A DNA stretch of 62,871 nucleotides from an uncultured Paenibacillaceae bacterium (GCA_946478845.1 CAMLDI010000017.1:1-62871), one strand, 5' to 3'; positions 30,852 through 41,146 are shown, counted from the stretch's first letter. Program-made: numbers and translations. Notes: a model not told the origin generated them from the letters alone.

Positions 30852-30909
30852 TTAAGGACAATTTAGGCTGTTACCGGCGCTATAAGGCTTGGCGCAACAA
30901 GTTTTCTTT
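30852..30909 (-). repeat. Dispersed palindromic element, copy D, at the purA stop
   Basis: On the minus strand it starts in the purA stop codon (TAAAGAAAACTTG) and ends AGCCTAAATTGTCCTTA. The inner part GCGCCAAGCCTTATAGCGCC is partly palindromic. The ends align with copy B at 45785. Confidence 0.75.
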
Positions 30910-32197
30910 ATAGAGAATATACACTGCGAACAACATTCGCTTGATCACGGTCTGGACCAACAGAGAACATCGTTAAAGGAATTCCAGTTAATTGGGTAAT
31001 CCGTTCAATATAATGGCGGGCATTTTCCGGCAATTTATCTAAAGAACGAACACCAGTAATGTCTTCTTTCCAACCTGGCAATTCCTCATAGATTGGTTCG
31101 CAATCAGCAAGAGTGTTCAAATTCGCTGGATAATAATCAATGACCTTACCTTGATAACGATAAGAAGTACAAATTTTCACAGTATCCAACCCAGTAAGAA
31201 CATCTACAGAATTAAGAGAAAGGGCTGTAATCCCACTTACCCGACGAGCATGACGAACTACCACACTGTCAAACCATCCAATACGTCTAGGACGACCGGT
31301 AGTTGTGCCATATTCTTTACCCACTTCGCGAATACGGTCTCCGATTTCATCAAATAATTCAGTTGGGAAAGGACCATCGCCAACACGTGAAGTATAAGCT
31401 TTGCATACACCAACTACGTGGCGTATCTTCGTAGGTCCAACACCAGAGCCGATACATACCCCACCAGCTACTGGATTAGATGAAGTAACAAATGGATAGG
31501 TCCCCTGGTCAATATCTAACATAACACCCTGGGCTCCTTCAAAGAGTACCCGTTGGCCTGCATCAATAGCATCGTTTAAAACGACAGAAGTATCAGTAAC
31601 ATACTGACTAAACTTCTCTGCATAGCCCAGGTATTCTTTAAGGACTTCTTCTACATTGAAGCCTTCCATTTCATACACTTTTTCTAATAGTTTATTTTTT
31701 ATCTCCATATTGTGACGGAGCTTACGTTCGAATTCTTCAGGATCCATTAAATCAGCCATACGGATACCAATACGTGCTGCTTTATCCATATAAGCTGGCC
31801 CGATTCCTTTTAACGTGGTTCCAATTTTCTCAGAACCTTTATTGCTTTCTTCCGCTCCATCTAATTTAATATGGTAAGGCATAATAAGATGGCAACGATC
31901 ACTAATGCGGAGGTTATCTGTACTTACTCCATGGCTATGTAAATATTCCAATTCTTCTACAAGAGCCTTTGGATTAACAACCATCCCGTTACCCATCACA
32001 CAAATTTTGTCCTTGTAGAAAATACCGGATGGAACCAAATGTAGTTTATACTTTGTTCCACCAAAAACAATTGTATGTCCAGCGTTATTCCCGCCTTGAT
32101 AACGGGCAACGACTTCAGCTTTTTCTGCAAGAAAATCCGTTACTTTGCCTTTTCCTTCGTCCCCCCATTGGGTTCCTACCACAACAACGGTTGACAT
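30908..32197 (-). CDS. purA: Adenylosuccinate synthetase
   Basis: 429 residues, the family length. It joins IMP and aspartate with GTP to make adenylosuccinate in AMP synthesis. The GTP loop [11 protein letters not shown] is at the N-terminus; the catalytic QGGNNAGHT loop follows; [13 protein letters not shown] and [12 protein letters not shown] are conserved. Start ATG 32197, 10 bases after AGGAGG; the frame extends upstream without homology. The stop codon is the first triplet of repeat element D. Confidence 0.96.
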   Translation of the reverse strand: MSTVVVVGTQWGDEGKGKVTDFLAEKAEVVARYQGGNNAGHTIVFGGTKYKLHLVPSGIFYKDKICVMGNGMVVNPKALVEELEYLHSHGVSTDNLRISDRCHLIMPYHIKLDGAEESNKGSEKIGTTLKGIGPAYMDKAARIGIRMADLMDPEEFERKLRHNMEIKNKLLEKVYEMEGFNVEEVLKEYLGYAEKFSQYVTDTSVVLNDAIDAGQRVLFEGAQGVMLDIDQGTYPFVTSSNPVAGGVCIGSGVGPTKIRHVVGVCKAYTSRVGDGPFPTELFDEIGDRIREVGKEYGTTTGRPRRIGWFDSVVVRHARRVSGITALSLNSVDVLTGLDTVKICTSYRYQGKVIDYYPANLNTLADCEPIYEELPGWKEDITGVRSLDKLPENARHYIERITQLTGIPLTMFSVGPDRDQANVVRSVYSL

Positions 32198-32318
32198 CGG
32201 CCAAGCACCTCCTACTCTAATGACAATACTAAGTTTAGCAATCGCTATCTCGAGTGTCAATAAAAACACGAACAATATTTAAATGACCGTCATTTTTGTT
32301 CGCAGATAAGGATAACAA

Positions 32319-33659
32319 TTAATCATTACGATTTCTTTCTAAACTTACAAATTTATTAAATTCTTTAAGAAAAGCTAATTCGACTGTCCCTGTAGGACCA
32401 CTACGTTGCTTCCCAATAATCACTTCAATGATATTCTTTTTCTCAGTTTCTTTGTCATAATAATCATCTCGATACAGAAAAGCGACAACATCCGCATCCT
32501 GTTCAATACTCCCTGATTCACGTATATCAGAAAGCATAGGGCGTTTATCCTGGCGTTGTTCAACTGCCCGGCTCAACTGTGATAAAGCAATAACAGGACA
32601 TTCTAATTCCCTGGCAAGAAGTTTTAAGGTCCGAGAAATTTCAGATATTTCCTGTTGGCGGTTGTCCCCTCCCCGATGGCCTGTAATCAATTGAAGATAG
32701 TCCAACATAATTAACCCTAAGCCAGATTCCACTTTCAAACGGCGGCATTTTGCTCTAATTTCATTAATAGTAATGCCAGGTGTATCATCAATAAAAATGG
32801 GGGCCCCGGAAAGAGTCCCAATGGCCATGGTTAACTTATGCCAATCTTCCTCAGTAAAATAACCTGTACGCATATGCTGGGCATCAATATTCCCTTCTGC
32901 ACAAATCATCCTTTGTACCAATTGGGTACCTGACATCTCTAAACTAAAGATGGCTACGGGCATTTGAGACCGGACAGCGACATTTTGCGCAACATTAAGA
33001 GCGAAAGCGGTTTTTCCAACCCCGGGACGAGCTGCAAGAATAATTAATTCTGAGGGTTTCAGTCCAGATAACATACGATCTAAATCTGGATAACCTGTAG
33101 GCAGCCCAGTTACATCCCTTTTACTGCTAACCAATGTTTCAATCTGTTCATAGGTTTCCATTAAAACATCTTTAATATGCCGAAAACCTGAAGAATATCG
33201 GCGTTGGGAAACCTCCATAATCCGTTTTTCCGCATCACTTAAAAGAGAAGTAACATCTTCTCCAGTAGCATACCCTTCAGAGGCAATTTGTGTGGCTGCA
33301 CGAATTAATCGGCGCAGGATTGCCTTCTCTTCAACAACCCTGGCATAATATTCCACATTTGCTGCAGTGGGAACAGACCTAGCTAAATCAGTTAAGTAAG
33401 AAACACCTCCTACTTCTTCTAACTGTTTCAGCTTTTCTAATTCTGCCGTAACCGTCACTAAATCGACCGGCTCTCCCCGTTCGGATAAGCGAATCATTGC
33501 ATGATAAATCCGCTGATGGGCTACCCGGTAAAAGTCTTCAGGCACTAAAATATCCGTTGATGTTAAAAGAGCTTCCTGTTCTAAAAAAATAGCCCCCAAA
33601 ACAGCTTGTTCAGCCTCTATGTTTTGGGGTGGAATACGATCGAGGAAAAGTTCACTCAT
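32319..33659 (-). CDS. dnaB: Replicative DNA helicase (DnaB; DnaC in B. subtilis)
   Basis: 446 residues. The N-terminal DnaG-interacting domain (IPPQNIEAEQAVLGAIFLEQEAL) is followed by a RecA-like motor with Walker A ARPGVGKTAFALN, Walker B IMLDYLQLI, and QLSRAVEQRQDKRPMLSDIRESGSIEQDADV (about residues 363-393). It unwinds DNA at the fork as a hexamer. No intein is present, although this gene is a common intein site. Lies downstream of rplI as in B. subtilis. Confidence 0.96.
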   Translation of the reverse strand: MSELFLDRIPPQNIEAEQAVLGAIFLEQEALLTSTDILVPEDFYRVAHQRIYHAMIRLSERGEPVDLVTVTAELEKLKQLEEVGGVSYLTDLARSVPTAANVEYYARVVEEKAILRRLIRAATQIASEGYATGEDVTSLLSDAEKRIMEVSQRRYSSGFRHIKDVLMETYEQIETLVSSKRDVTGLPTGYPDLDRMLSGLKPSELIILAARPGVGKTAFALNVAQNVAVRSQMPVAIFSLEMSGTQLVQRMICAEGNIDAQHMRTGYFTEEDWHKLTMAIGTLSGAPIFIDDTPGITINEIRAKCRRLKVESGLGLIMLDYLQLITGHRGGDNRQQEISEISRTLKLLARELECPVIALSQLSRAVEQRQDKRPMLSDIRESGSIEQDADVVAFLYRDDYYDKETEKKNIIEVIIGKQRSGPTGTVELAFLKEFNKFVSLERNRND

Positions 33660-33674
33660 GTGGATCCCTCATTT

Positions 33675-34118
33675 TTATTGTTCAATAACATGAACATTTA
33701 ATTTTGCCGTAACTTCTGAATGTATTTTTAAAGGTACATGGGTATAACCCATGGTACGAATCGGTTCATCAAGGAGAATTTTTCGTTTATCAATTTGAAT
33801 ATTATTCTTTTTCAATTCATCGGCAATCTGTTTGGTACTAATAGCACCAAATAGGCGGCCATCTTTCCCTGCTTTTGCTTTGATGGTAATTTCCATTTTT
33901 TCAATTTCTTTTGCCAATTGTTGTGCTTCTATTTTTTCCTGTTCTTTTCGCTTTTCATGTGCCTGGTCATGGGCGTGTTGCATTTTGATATTCCCCTCAG
34001 TAGCCACTTTAACCAGGTTTTTTTTCAGGAGAAAATTTCGGGCATAACCATCAGATACTTCTTTTACCTCTCCCTTTTTCCCCTGTCCTTTTACATCTTG
34101 TAAAAAAATTACTCTCAT
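33675..34118 (-). CDS. rplI: Ribosomal protein bL9
   Basis: 147 residues. The N-terminal domain [30 protein letters not shown] (residues 1-30) carries the family signature, followed by the long connecting helix (residues 40-75) and the C-terminal RNA-binding domain. The ATG at 34118 overlaps the gdpP stop as ATGA, so the two are translationally coupled. Confidence 0.96.
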   Translation of the reverse strand: MRVIFLQDVKGQGKKGEVKEVSDGYARNFLLKKNLVKVATEGNIKMQHAHDQAHEKRKEQEKIEAQQLAKEIEKMEITIKAKAGKDGRLFGAISTKQIADELKKNNIQIDKRKILLDEPIRTMGYTHVPLKIHSEVTAKLNVHVIEQ

Positions 34119-36073
34119 TTCAATTCCCCCTTTACCGTCTTTAAGCATTCTTTTAACCGGCTCACTGCTCCGGCAACGGTTTCATCTTTTAACTGTGCTG
34201 CAGCATTATTTAAATGACCTCCGCCGCCTAGCATTTCCATGATGACTTGCACATTAAATTCCCCAAGGGAACGGGCACTTATGGAAATTAAATGATCAGG
34301 ACGACGACAAACCACAAAAGACGCTTCAATCCCTGCCATGGTTAGCAATGTATCTGCAGCCTGTGCAATTAATAATTGGCCATAGGTCTCATTTTCTTCC
34401 CCTACCGCTATTGCAATCACATTATTCATCACTTCAGTATTCTGGATGATTTCAGAACGCCGGATGTATTGGGTAAGATCTTCTTTTAAAAGAATCTGCA
34501 CTAAATTGGTATCTGCGCCCATTCTGCGCAAAAATGAAGCTGCTTCAAAGGTACGGGCTCCCGTACGGAATGCAAAGCTCTTTGTATCTACGACAATCCC
34601 TGCTAAAAGAGCTGTCGCTTCAAATAAATCTAAAGATAACTTATCTCCTTGATATTGCAACAATTCAGTCACTAACTCGCTGGTGGAAGAAGCATAAGGT
34701 TCTAAATAAATAAGAACTGGATCGACAAAGAATTCCTCTGACCGGCGATGATGGTCGATGACAACCACCCTATTTGTTGATTGAAGAAGGCGTGGTTCTA
34801 AAACCATAGAAGGACGATGGGTGTCTACAATAATAACTAACGTTTTCCGGGTCACCAGGGAAATGGCATGGTCACTGGTAATAAAATACTCCCCTAAGGT
34901 ATCATGGTTGTGTACCCCTTGCATTAAACGGTCAATAGAAGGATTGCTTTCATCTAATACTATATAAGCCTCTTTTTCATTGGCAATGGCTGCTTTAAGG
35001 ACACCTATCGCCGCCCCAATTGCATCCATGTCAGGAATTTTATGCCCCATAATAAGAACATAGTCACTTTCTAACATTAAATCCCTAAGAGCATGGGAAA
35101 TTACCCTTGCACGCACCCGTGTACGTTTCTCTACAGCATTAGATTTTCCGCCAAAGAAGGTAATCTTCTCATTGTTTTTAACCGCTGCCTGATCACCGCC
35201 ACGGCCTAATGCAATATCTAAACTAGATTGAGCCATATCGCCTAACTCAATTAACGTATCTTTCCCTGCACCTACTCCAATACTTAAGGTTAAAGGAATT
35301 TTATTCTGGCCTGTCATTTCCCGCACCACATCTAAAATATCAAACTTGGATTCCTCTAGTTGATGAAGTGTGGCCTGATCCATAATCGCCAGCATCTTGT
35401 CAGAAGTATAACGGCGCAAATAAATTCCATATTTATTGGCCCATTTCGTAATAGCACCGGTAATTTTCGTTAATAATTCACTGCTTGTCTGTTCATCCAT
35501 GGTTTGGGATACTTCATCCAGGTTATCTAAATGAATGATGGCAAAGACTGCTTTTTCTTCATGATAACGAGTCTGTAACTCTTTAAATACAGTAATGTCC
35601 TTAAAAAAATAAAGACGTTCATGGGGTTGAATTAAAACTTCATAAATCCGTTTCCGAAAGTTTATTTCTAATTTAGTCACATCACTTTTCACATCAGAAA
35701 GAGGAGGAATAATCCCGGTTATTTTCTCACCGATTAAATTGTCTTTTTCCACCATTTGTTTAATAAAAGGATTATGCCACTCTATGGTTTTATCCTCATT
35801 CACCAGTATGATGCCAATGGGCATCTTATTAATCACTTCTTCTCCTGATTTTTTGATGCGATGGCTTAATGTAGAAATATACCCTTCTAACTGTTCAATA
35901 TATAATTGTTCATTTCTTACGGTTAAATAAACGACCCCCACCATAAATAAAACGCCTATAATCCCAATAACCCAATGTACAAAAATTGAAAGCAAAACGT
36001 TTGTTACTATTAGTAATATCAGGGACAAAATAAGATGTAATCCATACCAACGTTTTGCCAGGAACTTGGGCAT
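34115..36073 (-). CDS. gdpP: Cyclic-di-AMP phosphodiesterase GdpP
   Basis: 652 residues: two N-terminal membrane helices (about 10-52), a PAS-like heme-binding domain, a degenerate GGDEF domain that lacks the GGDEF signature, and DHH-DHHA1 catalytic domains with [28 protein letters not shown] and [12 protein letters not shown]. It cuts c-di-AMP to pApA, controlling turgor, potassium and wall stress. Gene order yybS-gdpP-rplI is conserved. Confidence 0.95.
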   Translation of the reverse strand: MPKFLAKRWYGLHLILSLILLIVTNVLLSIFVHWVIGIIGVLFMVGVVYLTVRNEQLYIEQLEGYISTLSHRIKKSGEEVINKMPIGIILVNEDKTIEWHNPFIKQMVEKDNLIGEKITGIIPPLSDVKSDVTKLEINFRKRIYEVLIQPHERLYFFKDITVFKELQTRYHEEKAVFAIIHLDNLDEVSQTMDEQTSSELLTKITGAITKWANKYGIYLRRYTSDKMLAIMDQATLHQLEESKFDILDVVREMTGQNKIPLTLSIGVGAGKDTLIELGDMAQSSLDIALGRGGDQAAVKNNEKITFFGGKSNAVEKRTRVRARVISHALRDLMLESDYVLIMGHKIPDMDAIGAAIGVLKAAIANEKEAYIVLDESNPSIDRLMQGVHNHDTLGEYFITSDHAISLVTRKTLVIIVDTHRPSMVLEPRLLQSTNRVVVIDHHRRSEEFFVDPVLIYLEPYASSTSELVTELLQYQGDKLSLDLFEATALLAGIVVDTKSFAFRTGARTFEAASFLRRMGADTNLVQILLKEDLTQYIRRSEIIQNTEVMNNVIAIAVGEENETYGQLLIAQAADTLLTMAGIEASFVVCRRPDHLISISARSLGEFNVQVIMEMLGGGGHLNNAAAQLKDETVAGAVSRLKECLKTVKGELK

Positions 36074-36084
36074 ACTCTCAGCTC

Positions 36085-37083
36085 CTACTTCTCAGAAAAT
36101 CGATTCCTTAAATTAAATAATAGTTCTATTATACCAATGAATAAAAAAAATAGGTAAAAAGGAGTGAAAAATAAAAGAATCAACACCACAGCCAGGATTC
36201 CCCGATTCCACCCACGAATTACCCCATATTTTACAATCACTGATAATCCCAATAGAATGAATAAAAAACTGATCATGTAGCTTCCATTCATCGCTACATT
36301 ATATAAAAATAAATAATTTTTGATATCGGGAAAAAGCAAAATAAAAAACACGATAAAATAATAATACAAAATCCAGCGAGGTAAGCGCAAATCCTGAAAT
36401 GGTGGTAATCCTTTAACTTCACTCCCTAACCTCTTAAAAACTCGGCGGGATAAGAAATGGCTTACAAATGCTTGCATAAATGAAGCAGAAATGAGTAGGG
36501 AAGGAAGAAGAGTTAAAAACATTTCTTTCGCCAATATCATTTTATTATTAATATCTTGTTTAAAATTCTCCAATTGTTGTTTATATTCAGGGGAATTCTG
36601 ATCAGATGGAATGCTTTTCAACATAGCATCCACATTAGATTGAGCTACTTTATTAATCTCATCCATCATGTTTAAGAACATAGTTGGCAAATTAATGTGG
36701 AATAAATAATTGGCGATCACTAAAGTCAGTATGTATACAACTAAATAAGCAAAGGTTCCTCGTGCAATTACTTTCCAGGCAGATAAATCCTTCTGATAAG
36801 CAATTCCCATAATAATTCCTGGGAGAATTGTAGATATAGAAACAATAAGGAAGGGAAAACTGCCTATAAGAAAAGACAGGGTTAACACTGCAAAAGAAGT
36901 AATCAAGACGGATTTAACATCATGGCGTTTAGCATAAATAATAAAAGGAATTGGCAAAACAAAAGTTAAAATCAGTGATAAAGGAGTGTAGAGGGCCAGC
37001 ATAAGAATGATGATGTAAATCCCATTAATAATAGCCCCTTCAACAATGGCACGAGTTTTATTGTTATGCACAGACCATTTCAC
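36085..37083 (-). CDS. yybS: YybS-family membrane protein (DUF2232)
   Basis: 332 residues, eight or more hydrophobic segments, with a longer polar loop (about residues 140-200). It fits the DUF2232/YybS family, which always lies upstream of gdpP and looks like a transporter substrate-specific component. Function unknown. It starts 72 bases after the rpsR stop, past that operon's terminator. Confidence 0.85.
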   Translation of the reverse strand: MKWSVHNNKTRAIVEGAIINGIYIIILMLALYTPLSLILTFVLPIPFIIYAKRHDVKSVLITSFAVLTLSFLIGSFPFLIVSISTILPGIIMGIAYQKDLSAWKVIARGTFAYLVVYILTLVIANYLFHINLPTMFLNMMDEINKVAQSNVDAMLKSIPSDQNSPEYKQQLENFKQDINNKMILAKEMFLTLLPSLLISASFMQAFVSHFLSRRVFKRLGSEVKGLPPFQDLRLPRWILYYYFIVFFILLFPDIKNYLFLYNVAMNGSYMISFLFILLGLSVIVKYGVIRGWNRGILAVVLILLFFTPFYLFFLFIGIIELLFNLRNRFSEK

Positions 37084-37111
37084 CTCATTATATATAAATT
37101 GATTATATATT

Positions 37112-37142
37112 AAAAAGACAGTAGGAATATCCCTACTGTCTT
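37112..37142 (-). terminator. Terminator after rpsR
   Basis: GACAGTAGG pairs with CCTACTGTC around a short loop, followed by T residues on the minus strand. Ends the rpsF-ssb-rpsR operon. Confidence 0.9.
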
Positions 37143-37155
37143 ATCTATTTTGCAA

Positions 37156-37386
37156 TTATTCTGTTACATATGGTAAAAGCGCGATTTGACGAGCGCGTTT
37201 AATTGCAATTGTTAATTGGCGCTGATATTTTGCAGAAGTGCCAGTTACACGACGAGGTAAGATTTTACCGCGTTCGCTAACGAATTTTTTCAGCAAATCT
37301 ACGTCTTTGTAGTCGATATGGGTAATGTTATTAGAAGTAAAATAACATACTTTACGACGTTTGCCACGTCCACGACGTTGTGCCAT
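37156..37386 (-). CDS. rpsR: Ribosomal protein bS18
   Basis: 76 residues. The family signature around [33 protein letters not shown] (residues about 26-58) is clear. It binds next to bS6 on the small subunit. Its N-terminus [16 protein letters not shown] is very basic. It is the last gene of rpsF-ssb-rpsR. Confidence 0.97.
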   Translation of the reverse strand: MAQRRGRGKRRKVCYFTSNNITHIDYKDVDLLKKFVSERGKILPRRVTGTSAKYQRQLTIAIKRARQIALLPYVTE

Positions 37387-37418
37387 GATAATTCCCTCCT
37401 TTACCTTCTTGGTTCAAT

Positions 37419-37886
37419 TTAAAATGGTAGATCGTCATCGGATATATCGATTGGGCTTTGACTACCTGCAAAGGGATTCTTTTCAAAGGGATTTTGCCCG
37501 CCTAAATTTCGTTGATCGCCGCTAAAAGGTGCAGGTGCCCCAAATTCACTACGGTTAGCCTGTCCGGAACCTCCACCTAAAAATTGCACATTGTCTGCTA
37601 CAATTTCAGTGACATATACTTTTCGGCCTTCTTTATTTTCGTAGTTGCGTACCTGAATACGCCCCTCAACAGCAGCCTGCTGACCCTTTTTCAGGTAATT
37701 GGCACATAATTCGCCAAGCTGGCGCCAAGCCACAATTGGAATAAAATCAGTTTCTCTTTCACCCTGTTGATTCGAAGTTCTCCGATCAATCGCCAGCGTA
37801 AAAGTTACCACTGCAATTCCACTTGAAGTATATCGAAGTTCTGGATCCTTTGTTAAACGACCTAACAAAATTGCACGGTTAATCAC
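37419..37886 (-). CDS. ssb: Single-stranded DNA-binding protein
   Basis: 155 residues. An OB-fold domain ([20 protein letters not shown] through about residue 105) is followed by a disordered Gly/Asn/Pro linker and the acidic tip DDDLPF that binds replication and repair partners. Placement between rpsF and rpsR is the standard arrangement. It protects single-stranded DNA at forks. Confidence 0.97.
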   Translation of the reverse strand: MINRAILLGRLTKDPELRYTSSGIAVVTFTLAIDRRTSNQQGERETDFIPIVAWRQLGELCANYLKKGQQAAVEGRIQVRNYENKEGRKVYVTEIVADNVQFLGGGSGQANRSEFGAPAPFSGDQRNLGGQNPFEKNPFAGSQSPIDISDDDLPF

Positions 37887-37914
37887 CTTAACCCCTCCCT
37901 AATCCAATTATGGA

Positions 37915-38205
37915 TTATTGTTCATCTTCACGAACAATCAAATAACGAATAACGTCATCGTTGATTTTCATCACGCGTTCTAATTCGTTAACAGCCTTTG
38001 GTTCAGACTGGAAGTTCATGAGCACATAAAAACCTTCACGATTATCGCTGATTTCATAAGCAAGACGTTTTTTACCCATTTCATGAACCTTTTCCATTTC
38101 GCCACCATCATTAGTAATAATAGAAGCGTAACGTTCAACAGAAGCTTTTAATGCTTCCTCCTGAAGGTTGGGATTCATAATGTACATAACTTCGTATTTC
38201 CGCAT
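37915..38205 (-). CDS. rpsF: Ribosomal protein bS6
   Basis: 96 residues, the family length. MRKYEVMYIMNPN starts the fold, with EKVHEMGKKRLAYEI and the terminal REDEQ. It pairs with bS18. Start ATG 38205 lies close behind GGAGGTGAAAGGT. Its promoter and a possible S6:S18-binding leader are upstream. Confidence 0.96.
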   Translation of the reverse strand: MRKYEVMYIMNPNLQEEALKASVERYASIITNDGGEMEKVHEMGKKRLAYEISDNREGFYVLMNFQSEPKAVNELERVMKINDDVIRYLIVREDEQ

Positions 38206-38214
38206 ACCTTTCAC

Positions 38215-38285
38215 CTCCTTTTGGACTAACGGCCCTCTTATAAGGGCAAGGAGCGAGCATTCTTGTCAACCAATAAAACTCGCAT
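38215..38285 (-). promoter_or_regulatory. Candidate S6:S18-binding leader of the rpsF operon
   Basis: The mRNA leader holds a stem GCCCTTATAAGAGGGC directly followed by CCG overlap (GGGCCGTTAG) and another possible stem GCGAG/CTCGC around it. Bacterial rpsF leaders bind the S6:S18 complex through a bulged CCG in such a stem. The match is by eye and moderate. Confidence 0.45.
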
Positions 38286-38291
38286 TTTAAA

Positions 38292-38320
38292 ATTATATCA
38301 GATTGGAAACCCATCTTCAA
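38292..38320 (-). promoter_or_regulatory. Sigma-A promoter of rpsF-ssb-rpsR
   Basis: On the minus strand TTGAAG and a perfect TATAAT are 17 bases apart. Predicted start near 38285, giving an 80-base leader. Confidence 0.8.
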
Positions 38321-38403
38321 GGTTTTCAGTGCACACTTATAATATACCATTTATTTACATTTTTGTCTACTTTTTTATTTTCATTTTTTATAAGTTATGG
38401 TGG

Positions 38404-38605
38404 TTAAGATGTTTATGAATCAAAACCGATGCCGTTAGCGGGCCGATACTAAGCGTAACCGAAAGAAGGGCGAAAAAAGCCTGCAACTGTCTCCATCATT
38501 GAGCTACCCAGATGTTTTGAAGGCGCGCCCGTATTGAGGTGTAGCGACAGTTTTTACATCACTGTCGGCTCGGTAAGGCTCGATTTGATTCAGTAAACAT
38601 CTTAT
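38404..38605. repeat. About 200-bp element with inverted-repeat ends (MITE-like or structured RNA)
   Basis: The ends TTAAGATGTTTATGAATCA and TATAAGATGTTTACTGAAT (minus strand) are inverted copies, and the match goes on inward through a GC-rich block (GCCGTTAGCGGGCCGATA versus GCCTTACCGAGCCGACAG) for about 45 bases. The inside has further small hairpins (CGACAG/CTGTCG near 38544; a GGCGCGCC palindrome at 38522). It has no ORF and differs in composition from its flanks. One end begins in the ychF stop codon. No clear target duplication seen. Confidence 0.6.
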
Positions 38606-39708
38606 ACATTGAAACGGAAATGCATAATATCTCCGTCTTCAACAACATATTCTTTACCCTCTAAACGGAATTTTCCATTTTCTTTTGCCTGGTTCATTGA
38701 ACCAGCAGTAATTAAATCATTATAGGCTACGACTTCTGCACGGATAAATCCACGTTCAAAATCATTATGAATCACAGCAGCTGCCTGTGGGGCTTTCGTT
38801 CCTTTACGAATGGTCCAGGCCCGAACCTCCTGTACACCGGCTGTAAAATAAGTAATCAAACCAAGGAGAGAATATGCAGCACGAATTAGGCGGTCTAATC
38901 CAGATTCATTAAGCCCTAATTCTTCCAGGAATAATTGACGATCTTCTTCTTCCATTTCCGCAATTTCAGCTTCTACTTTTGCAGAAATTACTACAACTTC
39001 AGATCCCTCCCTTTTCGCATATTCCCGAACTTTTTCAACATAGGGATTCTTTCCTTGCTCTGCATCCAGAATTCCGTCTTCTGCAACATTAGCCACATAA
39101 AGAACAGGCTTGGCTGTTAATAAATGAAAATGTTTAACTAACTTTAATTCATCTTCATTTAAATCTAAACTGCGGGCAGATTGTTCGTTTTCTAAGATCT
39201 CTTTTAAACGAAGAAGAACATCATATTCCACTTTAGCTTCTTTATCACCGGATTTTACTTTTCGCCCTAAACGGTCGATTCTCCGTTCAACAGATTCTAA
39301 ATCTGCCAGAATCAATTCAAGGTTAATCGTAGTAATATCATCAATGGGATCAATTTTTCCTTCAACATGGGTAATGTTCTCATCTTCAAAACAACGAACA
39401 ACATGAGCAATAGCATCTACTTCACGAATATGGGAAAGGAACTGGTTTCCTAGGCCTTCACCTTTGCTTGCACCACGAACAAGGCCAGCAATATCAACAA
39501 ATTGAAAAGCAGTAGGTACAGTACGATTTGGAATAACAATTTCCGTTAATTTATTTAAACGGAAATCTGGCACTTCAACTACCCCAACATTAGGATCAAT
39601 TGTGCAGAAAGGATAGTTGGCAGATTCAGCACCTGCCTGAGTTATTGCATTAAAAAGAGTTGATTTGCCTACATTGGGCAAACCAACAATACCGCAAGAA
39701 TTAGCCAT
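38602..39708 (-). CDS. ychF: Redox-regulated ATPase YchF (Obg family)
   Basis: 368 residues: P-loop [18 protein letters not shown], then NVAEDG in place of the GTP-specific NKxD motif, which explains ATP preference; a helical domain (about 130-200); and a C-terminal TGS domain ([24 protein letters not shown] and [29 protein letters not shown] at about residues 290-368). It binds the ribosome and limits stress responses. The stop codon joins the end of the neighbouring inverted-repeat element. Confidence 0.95.
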   Translation of the reverse strand: MANSCGIVGLPNVGKSTLFNAITQAGAESANYPFCTIDPNVGVVEVPDFRLNKLTEIVIPNRTVPTAFQFVDIAGLVRGASKGEGLGNQFLSHIREVDAIAHVVRCFEDENITHVEGKIDPIDDITTINLELILADLESVERRIDRLGRKVKSGDKEAKVEYDVLLRLKEILENEQSARSLDLNEDELKLVKHFHLLTAKPVLYVANVAEDGILDAEQGKNPYVEKVREYAKREGSEVVVISAKVEAEIAEMEEEDRQLFLEELGLNESGLDRLIRAAYSLLGLITYFTAGVQEVRAWTIRKGTKAPQAAAVIHNDFERGFIRAEVVAYNDLITAGSMNQAKENGKFRLEGKEYVVEDGDIMHFRFNV

Positions 39709-39724
39709 TTATTGAAGCACTCCT

Positions 39725-39922
39725 TTACTCTTGATTCTTCTCCAGAATTTTCTTAACTTTCTTTTCAAAGGTTTGTCGAGGGATAAGCACACTATGGTCA
39801 CAACCCGTACATTTAATACGAATATCCATCCCCATTCGGATGATTTTCCAGGCATTTGTTCCGCATGGATGGGGTTTTTTTAACATAACAACATCATTTA
39901 AACCAAATTGTTTATTCTCCAT
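39725..39922 (-). CDS. DUF951 family protein
   Basis: 65 residues. It begins MENKQFGLNDVVMLKKPHPCG and carries the family's KPHPCG, W-I-R-MG-DIRIKC-GC pattern; the cysteines C20, C38 and C41 probably bind zinc. Always found next to ychF in Bacillales (yyzM in B. subtilis). Possibly a nucleic-acid-binding protein; function unknown. Confidence 0.88.
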   Translation of the reverse strand: MENKQFGLNDVVMLKKPHPCGTNAWKIIRMGMDIRIKCTGCDHSVLIPRQTFEKKVKKILEKNQE

Positions 39923-39957
39923 GGGAAATCCCCCTTTTCTATTACATCCGTTATTAT

Positions 39958-40010
39958 TAAATAAACTTTATTGGTGCCTCGCCTTAAGGCGTTGGGACTT
40001 TCTGAGTAAA
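39958..40010 (+). repeat. Possible degenerate member of the dispersed palindrome family
   Basis: AAATAAACTTTATTGG, then CGCCTTAAGGCG (perfect 12-base palindrome), then GTTGGGACTTTC. It recalls the layout of copies A-D (left A-rich arm, TTGG, palindrome, AGGCGTTGG as in copy B) but its ends differ. 39923-40109 holds no other gene. Confidence 0.35.
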
Positions 40011-40109
40011 TATGAACCTATACGAGAAAACATTATAAATGGAAATTGCAAAAGAATCTACCTACAAACCTGAATACAATGGACATACTATAAGCAGGAG
40101 GTGATAAAC

Positions 40110-40253
40110 ATGGCTACAAATCAAGCTCAAAGCTTTTCCCCTGCGACATTAAACGAGAAAGAAATTGAGAAAATCCGGTCCTTTGAACAACAATTAAGCC
40201 AGGAATTAAACAAATCTATCATTGTCCTGGCTTATGAAAATCAAACTCATTAA
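40110..40253 (+). CDS. Small soluble protein, unknown function
   Basis: 47 residues: MATNQAQSFSPATLNEKEI, a helical charged middle (EKIRSFEQQLSQELNKS), and the end IIVLAYENQTH. It has a textbook ribosome site (AGGAGGTGATAAAC before ATG), which makes it a real gene despite its size. It overlaps the mscS stop on the other strand by 4 bases. The LAYE ending recalls short Bacillales proteins of unknown role, from memory. Confidence 0.7.
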   Translation: MATNQAQSFSPATLNEKEIEKIRSFEQQLSQELNKSIIVLAYENQTH

Positions 40254-41146
40254 CTTTGTTGTTTTGCCGTTTCTCCTTGTACAGTTGGATTTACCATTAC
40301 CATGGTTGGAAGTGGAATCTTAATTCCTTTTTCCTCAAACAACTGGACAATTTCAGAACGCAATTGACGCGTTACTTTTAGATTTTGTGTAGGTTGGCAC
40401 TCTGCCGTAATACGGATGACAATATCAGATTGCCCAAACCGCTCAACCCCCAGGACTTTGGGGGTTTCTACTATTTCTTCAATGGACTCTTTCCAATGTT
40501 CAGCTTTTCCCTTTAAAAGCTCAACAACCTTATCAATATCTTCATTAAATGAAATACTTACATCCACAATGGCCAACGAATTTTCTACAGATAAATTGGT
40601 AACCTGTGCAATGGAACCATTAGGGAAAATATGTATTTCACCAGTCCACGCTTTAATTTTCGTAATACGCAATCCTATTTCCTGGACTGTCCCTGTTAAA
40701 TTATTAATTGTCACCGTATCACCCACTGCAAATTGGTCCTCAAAAATAATGAAAAATCCAGTGATCACATCCCGAACTAAATTTTGCGCACCAAAACCTA
40801 CGGCTAAACCAATAACCCCGGCACTGGCTAATATGGGTTTCGGGTCATATCCAAGGAAAGTAAAAATGTTAAAGAAAACGATAAAGTAAATCACATACTT
40901 GGAAACATTTTTCACCAGGGTACGCATGGTTTCACTTCGCCTGGGATCCAAACGAAGTTTATGAAACTTGTCCCCTTCCCGTTGGACAAAAATCCGGTCA
41001 ATAGCTGCATCAGCTATTTTAACAATTAATTTTGCTAGAAGAAAAACAAGAATAATTTTTAAGACTATTAATCCAAAATTAATCCAGCGGTCTTCATTCA
41101 TAATATAATCCAATAACGTTTGATAATAATTATTTAATTGATCCAC
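40250..41146 (-). CDS. mscS: Small-conductance mechanosensitive channel (MscS family)
   Basis: 298 residues. Three membrane segments (about 22-42, 70-95, 95-120), the pore helix GVIGLAVGFGAQNLVRDVITGFFI, then the beta domain (FAVGDTVTINNLTGTVQEIGLR) and a C-terminal alpha/beta domain. It releases solutes on osmotic downshock. It lies at the 3' side of the DUF3343 gene with no gap, so the two form one unit. Confidence 0.92.
   Translation of the reverse strand: MDQLNNYYQTLLDYIMNEDRWINFGLIVLKIILVFLLAKLIVKIADAAIDRIFVQREGDKFHKLRLDPRRSETMRTLVKNVSKYVIYFIVFFNIFTFLGYDPKPILASAGVIGLAVGFGAQNLVRDVITGFFIIFEDQFAVGDTVTINNLTGTVQEIGLRITKIKAWTGEIHIFPNGSIAQVTNLSVENSLAIVDVSISFNEDIDKVVELLKGKAEHWKESIEEIVETPKVLGVERFGQSDIVIRITAECQPTQNLKVTRQLRSEIVQLFEEKGIKIPLPTMVMVNPTVQGETAKQQS

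Noticed and set aside
32198..32318. Purine riboswitch before purA
   Set aside because: The gap after dnaB is about 120 bases and shows no purine-aptamer core; purA is likely read from upstream or by a simple promoter.
38404..38605. 6S RNA, SRP RNA or tmRNA
   Set aside because: The pairing of both ends is suggestive, but no known core motif of these RNAs is found; kept only as an unnamed element.
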